From Weissella hellenica (GTDB lineage Bacteria > Bacillota > Bacilli > Lactobacillales > Lactobacillaceae), in the NCBI RefSeq assembly GCF_005405545.1, contig NZ_BJEG01000019.1, positions 1 through 32,509 of the forward strand: a stretch of DNA of 32,509 nt, written 5' to 3'. Below are positions 1-7,902 of this stretch, one piece after another. The translations under genes and the position numbers were made by a program. Within the stretch, counting starts at the first letter, position 1. Each line of letters opens with the position of its first letter. The notes under the pieces are model-generated. The model was not told the origin of the DNA and ran no database searches. It saw nothing but the letters and a program-made list of their open reading frames with translations.

Positions 1-402
1 TGTCTTTTTTTATGTGAAAAAGACAAAATAAAAAGCGTGAAATGTTTAGTTTCACGCTAGAAAGTATAGAGCCAAAACTTTAAGGTTTTCGGCCTTTATT
101 GTGTCATAAATGTATGAAAACGACCTCATTGTTAACCAGTTAAATAGGTGCAAGATAGTCTTTTAAATCCTGCTATTAATAGGGTTTAGCGTGATATATT
201 ACGGAAATGTTACTTTTGAGAATCGTAATAAACGAACAATGCAATCTCATTTAATATAATCGTAATATTTAAAAGTCTGATATTGGTAAACTAATACATA
301 TTGTTGGATGGATGACATTCAAAAGTGAAATAGACCTGAGAGTTACGGGTTATAGTGAATATAAAAAAATTTGTTTCCAATATAGGAGTTAATATTAAGT
401 TT
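1..402. other. Gene-free leader region before the first LysM gene
   Basis: No credible gene is visible in this stretch. It begins with hairpin-forming sequence (1-25 and 34-58, then a weaker one at 71-93) that probably belongs to the end of a transcription unit outside the window. A TATAAT at 255-260 could be a -10 box, but no good -35 lies at the right distance. The ribosome binding site of the LysM gene sits at 384-388. I saw no riboswitch that I recognise. Confidence 0.5.
26..58 (-). terminator. Hairpin with U-tract on the minus strand
   Basis: Positions 34-42 and 50-58 form a perfect 9-bp stem with a 7-base loop. Read on the minus strand, the stem is followed by a run of T with few interruptions (complement of 33 down to 17). 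This fits an intrinsic terminator, but no minus-strand gene lies to the right of it before the LysM gene. It may instead be half of a bidirectional terminator for a gene ending left of the window. A second hairpin at 71-93 (stem with one bulged C) followed by CTTTATT may serve the plus strand. Confidence 0.4.
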
Positions 403-1143
403 ATGAGTAAAGTTAAACAAACAGCCTTAGCAGTTGCCGGAGTTGCGTCAGTTTTCGTTGCTGGATCATCAATTGTAGATGCCGCTTCAACATATACAGT
501 TAAGCAAGGTGATACATTATCACAACTTGCTGATAAATTTAACATGACAGTTGATGACTTGATTAAGTCAAACAACTTAAAAGATGCCGACATGATCTTT
601 GTTGATCAAAAAATTGAAGTACCTGATGGGCAAGACTTGGATGCAGCTGACGTTGCATCATCAGCCGATGATACTGCCAGTGAGGCTGCATCATTAGCAA
701 TGTCACAAGCTGCATCATCAGCTGCCGCTGCAAGTTCTGCTGCCGCATCACAAGCCGCTGCACAAAAAGCTGCTGCTAGTGAAGCCACACAACAAGCAAC
801 ATCAGCTGCTGTTCAAACTTCAGCACCAGCACAACAAGCAGCACCAACGCAACAAGCTGCGCCAGCACAAGCCGCTGCACCGGCTGCTGGTGGATCAACT
901 AAGGCACAATTCTTAGCTGCCGGTGGAACTGAAGCTTTGTGGAATTCTGTTGTAATGCCTGAATCAGGTGGAAATGCTAATGCGGTTTCACCAAATGGCT
1001 ACCGTGGACTTGGCCAAACTAAAGAAGGTTGGGGTTCTGGTTCCGTTGCTTCACAAACTGCCGGTATGGTAAATTATGCAAACTCACGTTATGGTTCAAT
1101 CCAAAACGCAACTGCATTCCGTGCTGCTAACGGTTGGTGGTAA
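403..1143 (+). CDS. Secreted LysM protein with C-terminal APF-like lysozyme-fold domain
   Basis: This is a secreted peptidoglycan-binding protein of about 246 residues. Residues 1-27 form a signal peptide (SKVKQ, then an Ala/Val-rich core, cleavage near VDA-AS). Residues 30-74 are a LysM domain (TYTVKQGDTLSQLADKF), which in this family binds GlcNAc of the wall. Residues 78-165 are an Ala/Gln/Ser-rich linker. The C-terminal 75 residues carry ESGG, GYRGLGQT and a terminal NGWW, like the lysozyme-superfamily domain of aggregation-promoting factors of lactobacilli. Lytic activity is not shown by this. An in-frame GTG at 355 would add 16 residues ahead of the signal peptide. I prefer the ATG at 403 because AGGAG lies at 384-388, although the spacing is long, and the signal peptide then has normal length. 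The gene is monocistronic and ends at a strong terminator. Confidence 0.85.
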   Translation: MSKVKQTALAVAGVASVFVAGSSIVDAASTYTVKQGDTLSQLADKFNMTVDDLIKSNNLKDADMIFVDQKIEVPDGQDLDAADVASSADDTASEAASLAMSQAASSAAAASSAAASQAAAQKAAASEATQQATSAAVQTSAPAQQAAPTQQAAPAQAAAPAAGGSTKAQFLAAGGTEALWNSVVMPESGGNANAVSPNGYRGLGQTKEGWGSGSVASQTAGMVNYANSRYGSIQNATAFRAANGWW

Positions 1144-1164
1144 GCTTTATAACTTATAATGAAT

Positions 1165-1200
1165 AAAAAGATTGAGATAATTAGGTCTCAATCTTTTTTT
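1165..1200 (+). terminator. Intrinsic terminator after LysM gene
   Basis: AAAAAGATTGAGA (1165-1177) pairs with TCTCAATCTTTTT (1186-1198) across an 8-base loop and runs into a T tract ending at 1200. It closes the LysM transcription unit. Confidence 0.9.
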
Positions 1201-1370
1201 AATGCCGTTTAATGAAAACTTAAATAATAATTTGATTAAATTGTGAATTAAAATACAAAAATAAGCGTCGATTTATGACTTTTTGTAAGTGGTTTCATTA
1301 CTTGTGGGATTGTTTGTTTCTTAGTTGGCAAAATTAACAGTAAATTATTTTGTGTTTAAAATCACAAATC

Positions 1371-1389
1371 TTGTTAAATTACTTAACAA
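1371..1389. promoter_or_regulatory. Palindrome upstream of the efflux promoter, possible operator
   Basis: TTGTTAA and TTAACAA form a perfect 7-bp inverted repeat with 5-base spacing, ending 6 bases before the -35 box of the exporter promoter. Multidrug exporters of this family are often controlled by TetR- or MarR-type repressors that bind such palindromes. No regulator gene is adjacent, so the binding protein is unknown. A second, imperfect TTGTG-N8-CACAA dyad lies at about 1350-1367. Confidence 0.4.
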
Positions 1390-1395
1390 AAAACC

Positions 1396-1424
1396 TTGAT
1401 AAAAAGATAAATGAGTTTTAGAAT
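1396..1424 (+). promoter_or_regulatory. Promoter for the drug exporter operon
   Basis: TTGATA (1396-1401), a 17-base spacer and TAGAAT (1419-1424) match the vegetative sigma factor consensus at five of six positions in each box. The exporter ATG follows 37 bases after the -10 with a GGAGG-type ribosome site. Confidence 0.75.
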
Positions 1425-1461
1425 TATATCTTGTGATTATAGATAAAAATGGAGGAAAAAA

Positions 1462-3009
1462 ATGGCGCAAAATAAACAAATAACGCTTGATATGAATGGT
1501 AAGCCATTTAACCGTACAGCTATGGTGGCTGTATTGTTGATTGGTACATTCGCGGGTGTGCTAATGCAAACGTCATTGGGGACGGCTATTCCAACCCTAA
1601 TGCATGATTTTGATATTTCATTTTCAACGGCACAACAAGCAACAACTTGGTTCTTGCTAGCAAATGGGGTGATGATGCCGATATCAGCCTTCCTATCAAC
1701 GCGTATTAATACAAGAACGCTTTATATTATTTCATATGCTTTGTTAACGACTGGAATGGCGCTAACAGCATTTTCACCTGCTGAATCAAGTTCATGGTGG
1801 ATCTTCCTATTAGGACGTATTATTACAGCGGTTGCAGTTGGTGTTACAATGCCTTTGATGCAGGTTGTTATGATTAACATTTATCCAATTGAAGAACGTG
1901 GTGCTGCCATGGGACTTAACGGTATTGTTATTGGATTAGCACCAGCTATTGGGCCTAGTCTATCTGGTTGGATTCTAGAAAAGGATCATGTTTTATTAGG
2001 ATTGACAATTTCTGATTCATGGCGAACTATCTTTATTTTGCCATTAATTGTTGTTGTCATTGCATTTATTTTGTCATTCTTCTTCGTTAAAAATGTCTTG
2101 TCAACTAAGCACATGAAGCTAGATATCCTATCATTTATCCTTTCTGTTGTTGGATTTGGTGTCTTCATCTGGGGATTTACCAACGTATCAACAGATGGTT
2201 GGGGCGATATCAAGACAGTTATCTCACCAATTCTTGTTGGGTTGGTTATTATCCTACTATTCATTTGGCGTCAACTTAAAATGCCAGTGCCTTTCATGGA
2301 CGTCCGTGTCTTCAAAAACAAGCAATTCTCATTAACGACGCTTGCAGTGATGATGACAATGATGGCAATGATGGGCGTCCAAATGATGCTACCAACTTAT
2401 CTACAAAATGTTCACGGTATGTCAACATTAAATTCAGGTTTAGTGCTGTTACCAGGAGCTTTGTTAATGGGAATTATGGCACCAATTGCTGGTCGTGCTT
2501 ATGACCGTATCGGTGCTAAGCGTCTATCAATTATTGGTTTTGCAATCCTAGCTTTGGGAACACTACCATTTATGTTTATTACAACAAGTACACCAGGTGC
2601 TTTTATTACCACATTATATGCACTTCGTATGTTTGGTGTTGCTACGGCCATGATGCCATTAACAACAATGTCAATGTCAGTTTTGCCACCAAATGAAGCA
2701 GCTCATGCAACTGCTTCAAACAACACGGCCCGTCAAGTAGCTTCGTCAGTTGTTGTGGCATTGTTAACATCAGTGACACAAAATATCATGACTAATAGTC
2801 AACCAAGTAAGGCACTACAAACGGCTAACCCATTACAATATGGGGCCGACATGTTAGATGCTTCAATGAAGGGATTCCGCGTTTCATTTGCACTTGGATT
2901 TATGTTTGCGATTGTTGGACTTATCTTGGTATTCTTTATCCGTAAGGGTAAGGTTGTGCCATATGGTATGACTAACGGCGTGACAATTAAAGATGAAAAG
3001 GAGGACTAA
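1462..3009 (+). CDS. MFS multidrug exporter, DHA2 family (14 TM, LmrB/EmrB-like)
   Basis: The 515-residue protein is a proton-driven drug exporter of the plasma membrane. It has the length and hydrophobic pattern of 14-TM DHA2 members. After a short N-terminal tail, TM1 begins at about residue 20. The LGRIITAVAVG segment and the following GAAMGLNGIVIGLAPAIGPS stretch correspond to antiporter motifs in the N-terminal half, and GRAYDRIGAKR is the motif A-like cytoplasmic loop of the second half. Family members export drugs, bile salts, lincosamides or peptides, and the substrate cannot be read here. GGAGG at 1452-1456 supports the start. The stop is followed after 6 bases by a DUF4811 gene, a pairing known for LmrB-type exporters of lactic acid bacteria. 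A good promoter and a palindrome precede it. Confidence 0.88.
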   Translation: MAQNKQITLDMNGKPFNRTAMVAVLLIGTFAGVLMQTSLGTAIPTLMHDFDISFSTAQQATTWFLLANGVMMPISAFLSTRINTRTLYIISYALLTTGMALTAFSPAESSSWWIFLLGRIITAVAVGVTMPLMQVVMINIYPIEERGAAMGLNGIVIGLAPAIGPSLSGWILEKDHVLLGLTISDSWRTIFILPLIVVVIAFILSFFFVKNVLSTKHMKLDILSFILSVVGFGVFIWGFTNVSTDGWGDIKTVISPILVGLVIILLFIWRQLKMPVPFMDVRVFKNKQFSLTTLAVMMTMMAMMGVQMMLPTYLQNVHGMSTLNSGLVLLPGALLMGIMAPIAGRAYDRIGAKRLSIIGFAILALGTLPFMFITTSTPGAFITTLYALRMFGVATAMMPLTTMSMSVLPPNEAAHATASNNTARQVASSVVVALLTSVTQNIMTNSQPSKALQTANPLQYGADMLDASMKGFRVSFALGFMFAIVGLILVFFIRKGKVVPYGMTNGVTIKDEKED

Positions 3010-3015
3010 GCTACA

Positions 3016-3768
3016 ATGATAATTATTGTTTTGATCATACTTTCAATATTGACTTATGTGTCATGGATGAATATTAATAATCGTACAACACGTTTTGTAG
3101 CTGGTTTGATTTCATTTGGACTATTGATGGTCACAATCCTATTTTTAACAGCCAACATGAATTCTCATTACGGGATGAAGCAAGTCACAACATCGTCTGA
3201 GAAAACAATTTATTCAGCCGGTGGTTCAAAGTCACCAGCTGGTATGTTGATTACGCAACAACTGGGAACAAAGGCGGATAACTATGTCATGATCTATGCA
3301 GATCGTGAAGATAAAAAAGCTAAGCCACACTTTGTACCAGATAAAAAGAATATGACTGAGGCAGTGCATAAACGTGCAACCTATCAAACAGCTGATGTCG
3401 ACAAAGCGACTGTGAAAACAGTGACAACACGCTGGGAATGGCGAAATGACTTCTTTAAGTTAATGTTGGGCTTTGGTGGTGAAGGACATTCACTTGTTAA
3501 GCAAACAGCAACTGTGACAGTCCCAGAAAAAACATGGGTTATTTTGTCTGCTAAACAAGCCAAGCAATTAACTGCTAAGCAACAAATGGCAGCACAAGAT
3601 AAAACAGCTGCAGCAGCACAACAAAAGCAAATGCGTGAGGGCGTACAAGCAAAGGTTGCTACCTATTTAAAAGCTAACCCTAAAGCTAGTGCCAATGATG
3701 TTGCTGATTATACACAACAAGTAACGGCTGAAATGACAGCGGCTGCGATGAAGCAAATGCTAAAGTAA
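3016..3768 (+). CDS. DUF4811-family membrane protein, partner of the exporter
   Basis: This 250-residue protein has two N-terminal TM segments (about residues 1-18 and 24-46) followed by a polar domain. The middle contains a WEWRNDFFKLMLGFGGEGH segment that I associate with DUF4811. The C-terminal 90 residues are rich in Gln, Ala and Lys and likely helical or coiled-coil. The gene is translationally close to the exporter (6-base gap, AGGAGG inside the upstream stop region), so the two are almost certainly co-transcribed. The function of DUF4811 is not established. Its constant position beside LmrB-type exporters suggests an accessory role in export or sensing. The assignment rests on recalled family resemblance plus context. 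Confidence 0.75.
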   Translation: MIIIVLIILSILTYVSWMNINNRTTRFVAGLISFGLLMVTILFLTANMNSHYGMKQVTTSSEKTIYSAGGSKSPAGMLITQQLGTKADNYVMIYADREDKKAKPHFVPDKKNMTEAVHKRATYQTADVDKATVKTVTTRWEWRNDFFKLMLGFGGEGHSLVKQTATVTVPEKTWVILSAKQAKQLTAKQQMAAQDKTAAAAQQKQMREGVQAKVATYLKANPKASANDVADYTQQVTAEMTAAAMKQMLK

Positions 3769-3912
3769 ACGTATATGTATACAATGAAACATTTATCAAT
3801 TGATTCACAGGTAACTGTTGGTCTTTGATGAATGTTTTTTTGTGATTATAGACGTATTTTGCTGATAAATATATATATATTATAAAAACAAGTATCATTA
3901 GTTTCGAACACG

Positions 3913-3921
3913 TGTTATACT
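3913..3921 (+). promoter_or_regulatory. Extended -10 promoter element for the cold-shock gene
   Basis: TG-T-TATACT forms an extended -10 box with no good -35 at 17 bases upstream. It would give a 5' UTR of about 95-100 bases ahead of the cold-shock ATG, as is usual for csp genes. An alternative pair is TTGAAA at 3933-3938 with TATGAA at 3957-3962. Confidence 0.4.
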
Positions 3922-3967
3922 AAGAACATAGTTTGAAAGATTTTGTTTTATGTTTCTATGAAATAAG

Positions 3968-4010
3968 GGCATCTTCGTTTTGGATTATTAAATTTTTATG
4001 GCAAGATGCC
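3968..4010 (+). promoter_or_regulatory. 5'-UTR hairpin next to the csp ribosome binding site
   Basis: GGCATCTT (3968-3975) is complementary to AAGATGCC (4003-4010). The stem ends exactly where the AGGAGG ribosome site (4011-4016) begins. Cold-shock mRNAs are known to switch structure with temperature. Whether this stem does so is an inference. Confidence 0.4.
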
Positions 4011-4024
4011 AGGAGGTTTCAGAC

Positions 4025-4225
4025 ATGGAACAAGGAACAGTAAAGTGGTTTAACGCAGACAAAGGTTACGGTTTTATCTCACGCGAATCAGGTGATGATG
4101 TATTCGTACACTTCTCAGCAATCCAAACTGATGGCTTCAAGTCATTAGAAGAAGGTCAAGCTGTATCATTTGAAGTACAACAAGGTGACCGTGGTTTGCA
4201 AGCAGCTAACGTTTCAAAGTTGTAA
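4025..4225 (+). CDS. Cold-shock protein (CSD RNA chaperone)
   Basis: This 66-residue single cold-shock domain binds single-stranded RNA and DNA and acts as an RNA chaperone in the cytoplasm. RNP1 is KGYGFISRE (about residues 13-21) and RNP2 is DVFVHFSAI (about residues 25-33), with the usual surface aromatics in place. The length is typical of CspA/CspB. The start at 4025 gives the canonical [10 protein letters not shown]-terminus and lies 8 bases after AGGAGG. An in-frame ATG at 3998 is inside the leader hairpin and has no ribosome site, so I reject it. The gene is monocistronic, with its own leader and terminator. Confidence 0.95.
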   Translation: MEQGTVKWFNADKGYGFISRESGDDVFVHFSAIQTDGFKSLEEGQAVSFEVQQGDRGLQAANVSKL

Positions 4226-4249
4226 TATTAGCGAGCTTTAACCAAAGAA

Positions 4250-4279
4250 AGTCTGGGAGTTTTCTCTCAGGCTTTTTTT
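4250..4279 (+). terminator. Intrinsic terminator after csp
   Basis: A 10-bp stem (4250-4259 with 4264-4273, including two G-U pairs) with a TTTT loop is followed by a run of seven T. Confidence 0.9.
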
Positions 4280-4300
4280 ATTTGTTCTTTGGAGGTAATC

Positions 4301-5197
4301 ATGATGACATCATGGACAAAAACACTCGTGTTACCAGCTAACCAAGCAGCAATTTCGCTGAAAGACCAGTTAATACGTTGGCAAGTACCACGACGAGTAC
4401 GTGGCAATTTTCGTATTGAACAACGCATTCATTTAAATGGTCATTATCAACCAACTTCAACTATTTTAAATCCTGGCGATAAATTGCAAATGACGTGGTT
4501 GGCGCATGATTTTATAACGCCAGATTCGCATTATCTACCGGATGACAGTCAAGCATTGGCGGTGTTATTTGAAAATGATGACTTCATGGTTGTTAATAAA
4601 CAACAGGGTGTTAAATCTCATCCTAATTCTCCTGGTGAGGATGGCACGATGATGAATTTTGCACAAGCTTATTTAAGTCGTCAAAATAAAAATGCTTATA
4701 TGGTCCATCGTCTAGACAGTCAGACAACAGGGGCGTTAATTATTGCTAAAGTACCTTACATTGTACCGATGTTGAACCAAAAGCTACATGATAAAACGAT
4801 TAAGCGTACTTATCTGGCTTGGGTAAATGGGATATTAGATGAGAATCAAGGCACGATTACCCTGCCAATTGGTGATCATCCAACCAATCAGCGGCTACGT
4901 CAAATTAATGGTGAACATGCCAAACAAGCCATAACCCATTGGACAAAAGTAAAAACCGGTTACCAACAAACGCTAGTGCGACTGGTATTAGAAACGGGCC
5001 GAACGCATCAAATCCGCTTACATATGGCGGCGATTGGACATCCGTTAGTGGGGGATGATTTATACAATCTGCAAACCAATTATCCAGGTGGATTGTTATT
5101 ACATTCGGCAGCAGTTCAAATACCGATACCATTCACGACGAAGATAATTGCAATTGGTGCCCCGTTACCAGCTAGTTTTCCAGTAAATATTAATTAA
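4301..5197 (+). CDS. RluA-family rRNA/tRNA pseudouridine synthase
   Basis: The protein of about 298 residues isomerises uridine to pseudouridine in structured RNA. The catalytic block HRLDSQTTGALI is visible with the catalytic Asp near residue 139. The downstream blocks LETGRTHQIRLHMAAIGHPL and VGDDLY are also typical of the RluA family. The N-terminal 90 residues could hold a degenerate S4-like region, as in RluD-type members. Which RNA position is modified cannot be told, because lactic acid bacteria carry several paralogues. GGAGG at 4291-4295 lies 5 bases before the ATG at 4301 and 8 before the ATG at 4304, so either may be used. The gene is probably transcribed alone, because the csp terminator lies just upstream. 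Confidence 0.9.
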   Translation: MMTSWTKTLVLPANQAAISLKDQLIRWQVPRRVRGNFRIEQRIHLNGHYQPTSTILNPGDKLQMTWLAHDFITPDSHYLPDDSQALAVLFENDDFMVVNKQQGVKSHPNSPGEDGTMMNFAQAYLSRQNKNAYMVHRLDSQTTGALIIAKVPYIVPMLNQKLHDKTIKRTYLAWVNGILDENQGTITLPIGDHPTNQRLRQINGEHAKQAITHWTKVKTGYQQTLVRLVLETGRTHQIRLHMAAIGHPLVGDDLYNLQTNYPGGLLLHSAAVQIPIPFTTKIIAIGAPLPASFPVNIN

Positions 5198-5239
5198 TGA
5201 CACTTAATTATTAAGAAGTGTAAAAATTTTCCTTTAAAT

Positions 5240-5256
5240 TGTAATGATTTTGTTAA
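5240..5256 (+). promoter_or_regulatory. WalR (YycF) box upstream of the LysM-CAP gene
   Basis: TGTAAT-GATTT-TGTTAA matches the WalR direct-repeat consensus TGTWAH-N5-TGTWAH at every position. It lies just upstream of an extended -10 element, TG-T-TATTAT (5264-5272), and about 90 bases before the ATG. WalRK controls cell wall hydrolase genes in Firmicutes, which fits the gene that follows. Binding is inferred from sequence only. Confidence 0.6.
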
Positions 5257-5346
5257 GAATATTTGTTATTATTAAAGAACGTTATAAAAACTAATGAAAT
5301 TAAAGGCACGTGAAAGTGTTAAATGATTAAAGGGGAAACTTCATCA

Positions 5347-6450
5347 ATGGAATCTAAGTCACACAAAAAAATGTATAAAGCAGGAAAGCAATGGGCCGCA
5401 GTTGCTGTAGCAACAACCGCAGCAGGAGTTGCTTTTGTAAGTAGTAATGAGTCTGCTTCTGCAGATGTATGGCAAGCTAACACTGTTGATCAAGTTGCAT
5501 CACAAGTCGCAAACAATGGTGGTGTCAACAATTATCAAGTGCAATTAGGTGATACTGTTTGGGCACTAGCAATGGCTACTAATAACACTGTTGATAACTT
5601 TGCTGCTGTTAATGGTATTGTTAATCCCGATTTGATTATTGCTGGTCAACATTTTAACGGCTCAAACACTGTGGCCCCAGTTGCAGCAACGTCTGTTAAT
5701 CAACAACCAACCCAAATGGCCTATGAAGTAACGCCTTCAGCTGATGAAATTGCAGCGTCACAAGCTGCAGCCAATGAAGCAGTTGCGGCATCACAAGCAG
5801 CTCAAAGTCAGGCCGTTGCCTCACAAGCCGCAGCATCACAGGCTTACGCTGCTAGTGTTGCAGCGTCACAAGCGCAAGCAGCTTCAATGGCGGCAGCTGA
5901 ATCAAATGCGACGGCTGCCAGTGAAGCCGCAGCTAAGGCAGCTGAGTCACAAGCAATTGCAGAAACTGCCAAGGCAAATGCAGCTGCACAGTCAGCACAA
6001 TCAGCTTCAGCCGCTAATGATGCTGCCGCAGCCAATGCTAGTGCTGCTGCTAGTCAATCAGCTGTAACTGCACAACAAGCACAAGCCGCACAAACTTCAG
6101 CCTCAGCCGCTTCAGCAGGTAATGTTGATAATTCAACGTTTAATGCATTGAAATCTATGCGTAGTGGTATGACAACAGAATGGTCATCAGATTTGGCCGC
6201 ACAAGCGCAAGCCCGTGCACAACAAATTGCCAATGCTGGTGGTGCTATTCCAAATGAGCACTGGAGCAATCCTAACGAAGTGATTTCAATTGGATTTGGT
6301 TCAGGATCGTCTGTCGTAGATGCTTGGTACAATGAAACAAACATGACAACTGCTAGTGGAACTGGTCATCGTGACTGGGAGATGCGTGCGGGTTCAACAC
6401 ACTTTGGTTTTGCTCAAGTTGGGAATGTCATTGTTGGTGTTTCAAGATAA
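5347..6450 (+). CDS. Secreted LysM-CAP protein with KxYKxGKxW signal peptide
   Basis: This protein of about 367 residues is exported to the cell wall. Its N-terminus carries K8-M-Y10-K11-A-G13-K14-Q-W16, a match to the KxYKxGKxW signal peptide type, then a hydrophobic core and a likely cleavage after ASA (residue 39). A LysM domain follows at about 60-105 (YQVQLGDTVWALA). Residues 130-258 are almost entirely Ala, Ser, Gln, Asn and Glu in AASQA-like repeats. The last 105 residues are a CAP/SCP-like domain with EHW and GHRDWEM segments. The biochemical role of bacterial CAP domains is unsettled. The ATG at 5347 is chosen over 5323 because AGGGGA at 5331-5336 is correctly spaced and the signal motif then sits near the N-terminus. 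A WalR box precedes the gene. The linker is a plausible glycosylation target. Confidence 0.85.
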   Translation: MESKSHKKMYKAGKQWAAVAVATTAAGVAFVSSNESASADVWQANTVDQVASQVANNGGVNNYQVQLGDTVWALAMATNNTVDNFAAVNGIVNPDLIIAGQHFNGSNTVAPVAATSVNQQPTQMAYEVTPSADEIAASQAAANEAVAASQAAQSQAVASQAAASQAYAASVAASQAQAASMAAAESNATAASEAAAKAAESQAIAETAKANAAAQSAQSASAANDAAAANASAAASQSAVTAQQAQAAQTSASAASAGNVDNSTFNALKSMRSGMTTEWSSDLAAQAQARAQQIANAGGAIPNEHWSNPNEVISIGFGSGSSVVDAWYNETNMTTASGTGHRDWEMRAGSTHFGFAQVGNVIVGVSR

Positions 6451-6498
6451 ATAGTTAAATACAAATTAAACGATGGTGCATACAAGTATGCTACCTAG

Positions 6499-6545
6499 AA
6501 AAAAACAGCAAGTTATCCAATATGGCATAACTTGCTGTTTTTTTA
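6499..6545. terminator. Bidirectional terminator between convergent genes
   Basis: AAAAACAGCAAGTTAT (6501-6516) pairs with ATAACTTGCTGTTTTT (6526-6541). The A-run before and T-run after give a U-tract on both strands, serving the LysM-CAP gene and the aminopeptidase. Confidence 0.9.
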
Positions 6546-6558
6546 TTAGATGATGAGG

Positions 6559-7797
6559 CTATGCCCAGTTACCATTACGGAAAACAGGGACAAGATGGCC
6601 ATTTTGATCAACACCATCAATAGCCATGTCTGATGAACCAATCATGAAGTCAACGTGGACTAATGAATCGTTTTGTCCTTTTGCTTGTCGTTCAGCAACG
6701 GCCATTTGAGTACCGTTTTTAATATTTGAAGGGTATGCTGCACCTAATGCCAAATGATCAGAGGCATTTTCATCAATTAGCGTTGTGTAAAAAACAATAT
6801 TTGAGTTTGAAATAGGCGAATCATGGGGCACAAGTGATACTTCCCCAAGTGAAGCGGCACCAGCATCAGTTTTGATTAACTGTTGCAAGGTTTCTAGTCC
6901 ATTTGTCGCATCCGCTGCCACAACATGTCCATCTTCGAAGGTGAGCTTAATATCAGTAATTAAGACACCAGAGTATGAGAGCGGCTTAGTTGATTGCACC
7001 GTACCTGTGATGTGACGATAGTCAGGTGAAGTGAACACTTCTTCGGTAGGCATGTTTGGGACAAAACGATTCCCGGCTTTATTAAATGATTCGGCAGCTT
7101 CCCAAACATGGTCTTCTGCTAAACCAATTGTTAAATCAGTTTTAGTAGAGTGGTAGTGTAACGCTTTAAAGTTTTGCTGGTTTAGCCAAGCAGCCTTTTT
7201 ATTAAGGGTATTAATATGTGCTTGCCAATCAGCAACAACGTCGTTTTCTAAACTAATGCGGTTAATATTAAAGATTTCCTGCCATAACTTGGCTGTTGCC
7301 TCGTCAGCAGATAGGTCATTAAAAACTTTTTGGGCCCATTCTTTGCCGGCAGCAGCAACGACTAACCATGAAACATCATTATTCATAGTGGCTTGACGAA
7401 CAGCACTGTTGGCGCGTTGATAGGCTTGTTCGTAAAGTGACACACGATCACTGGGGACATCGCTAAAACCATCTGGATCGCTAGAAACGATTGAAATACG
7501 AGATGTGTGATTGGCCATTAATGATTCTGCACGTACTGAGAACCAAGTTGGCATGCTTAAAAGCGTTGCTTGGTCAGCATGCTTTAAGAATTCACGTTGT
7601 AAGATGGTATCCTTCCATTCTACAATGACTTGATTAGCACCAAGCTTATAGGCAGCTGCCATGATACGATGAACCAAATCAGCCTGATCAATTTCAGCGT
7701 AGATGATAATATCTTGACCAGGTTTAACGTTGATACCAACTTGAGCGATTAGGTCAGCGTATTTATTTAATAATTGATTGAAATGTTTAATTGCCAT
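6559..7797 (-). CDS. pepS: M29-family metallo-aminopeptidase (PepS/AmpS/AmpT type)
   Basis: The 412-residue cytoplasmic enzyme removes N-terminal residues from peptides and needs divalent metal. Length and motifs match the M29 family. Visible blocks are VPNMPTEEVFTSPDYRHITG in the C-terminal half, ENASDHLALG with Glu and His ligands, and LVHVDFMIGSSDM near the end with His and Asp ligands. Family members in streptococci and lactobacilli act in intracellular peptide turnover. PepS is known for a preference for Arg and aromatic N-termini, but the specificity here is not readable. The ATG at 7797 has GGAG 8 bases upstream. A longer start at 7830 lacks a ribosome site. It is the only minus-strand gene here and shares a bidirectional terminator with its convergent neighbour. 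Confidence 0.88.
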   Translation of the reverse strand: MAIKHFNQLLNKYADLIAQVGINVKPGQDIIIYAEIDQADLVHRIMAAAYKLGANQVIVEWKDTILQREFLKHADQATLLSMPTWFSVRAESLMANHTSRISIVSSDPDGFSDVPSDRVSLYEQAYQRANSAVRQATMNNDVSWLVVAAAGKEWAQKVFNDLSADEATAKLWQEIFNINRISLENDVVADWQAHINTLNKKAAWLNQQNFKALHYHSTKTDLTIGLAEDHVWEAAESFNKAGNRFVPNMPTEEVFTSPDYRHITGTVQSTKPLSYSGVLITDIKLTFEDGHVVAADATNGLETLQQLIKTDAGAASLGEVSLVPHDSPISNSNIVFYTTLIDENASDHLALGAAYPSNIKNGTQMAVAERQAKGQNDSLVHVDFMIGSSDMAIDGVDQNGHLVPVFRNGNWA

Positions 7798-7902
7798 GAT
7801 ATTTTCTCCGTTTTTTAAGATAAATTTCATTTTACAGGAAATCTTGATATGAATAAACTGTTACATAAATTTTATGCTTGTTAATCATGTTATGTGATTG
7901 AA

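Noticed and set aside
60-402. Riboswitch or structured RNA before the first LysM gene
   Set aside because: Only short hairpins at the left end are visible; no known riboswitch core (for example the c-di-AMP type often found before wall genes) can be recognised.
563-788. Minus-strand open frames rich in Ala, Met and Gln inside the LysM gene
   Set aside because: They mirror the repetitive Ala/Ser/Gln linker of the real gene, have no ribosome site and no recognisable domain.
640-900. Short-unit tandem repeats that could be a CRISPR array
   Set aside because: These are codon-level Ala/Ser/Gln repeats inside a gene, without regular spacers.
3998-4024. Earlier in-frame ATG of the cold-shock gene
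   Set aside because: It lies in the leader hairpin, lacks a ribosome site and would add nine residues before the canonical N-terminus.
5200-5221. Hairpin ACACTT/AAGTGT after the pseudouridine synthase as terminator
   Set aside because: The stem is only 6 bp and is followed by TAAAAATTTT rather than a proper T tract; termination there is possible but weak.
5744-6344. Open frames on both strands inside the LysM-CAP linker
   Set aside because: Low-complexity repeats keep other frames open by chance; the LysM-CAP frame has signal, LysM and CAP domains.
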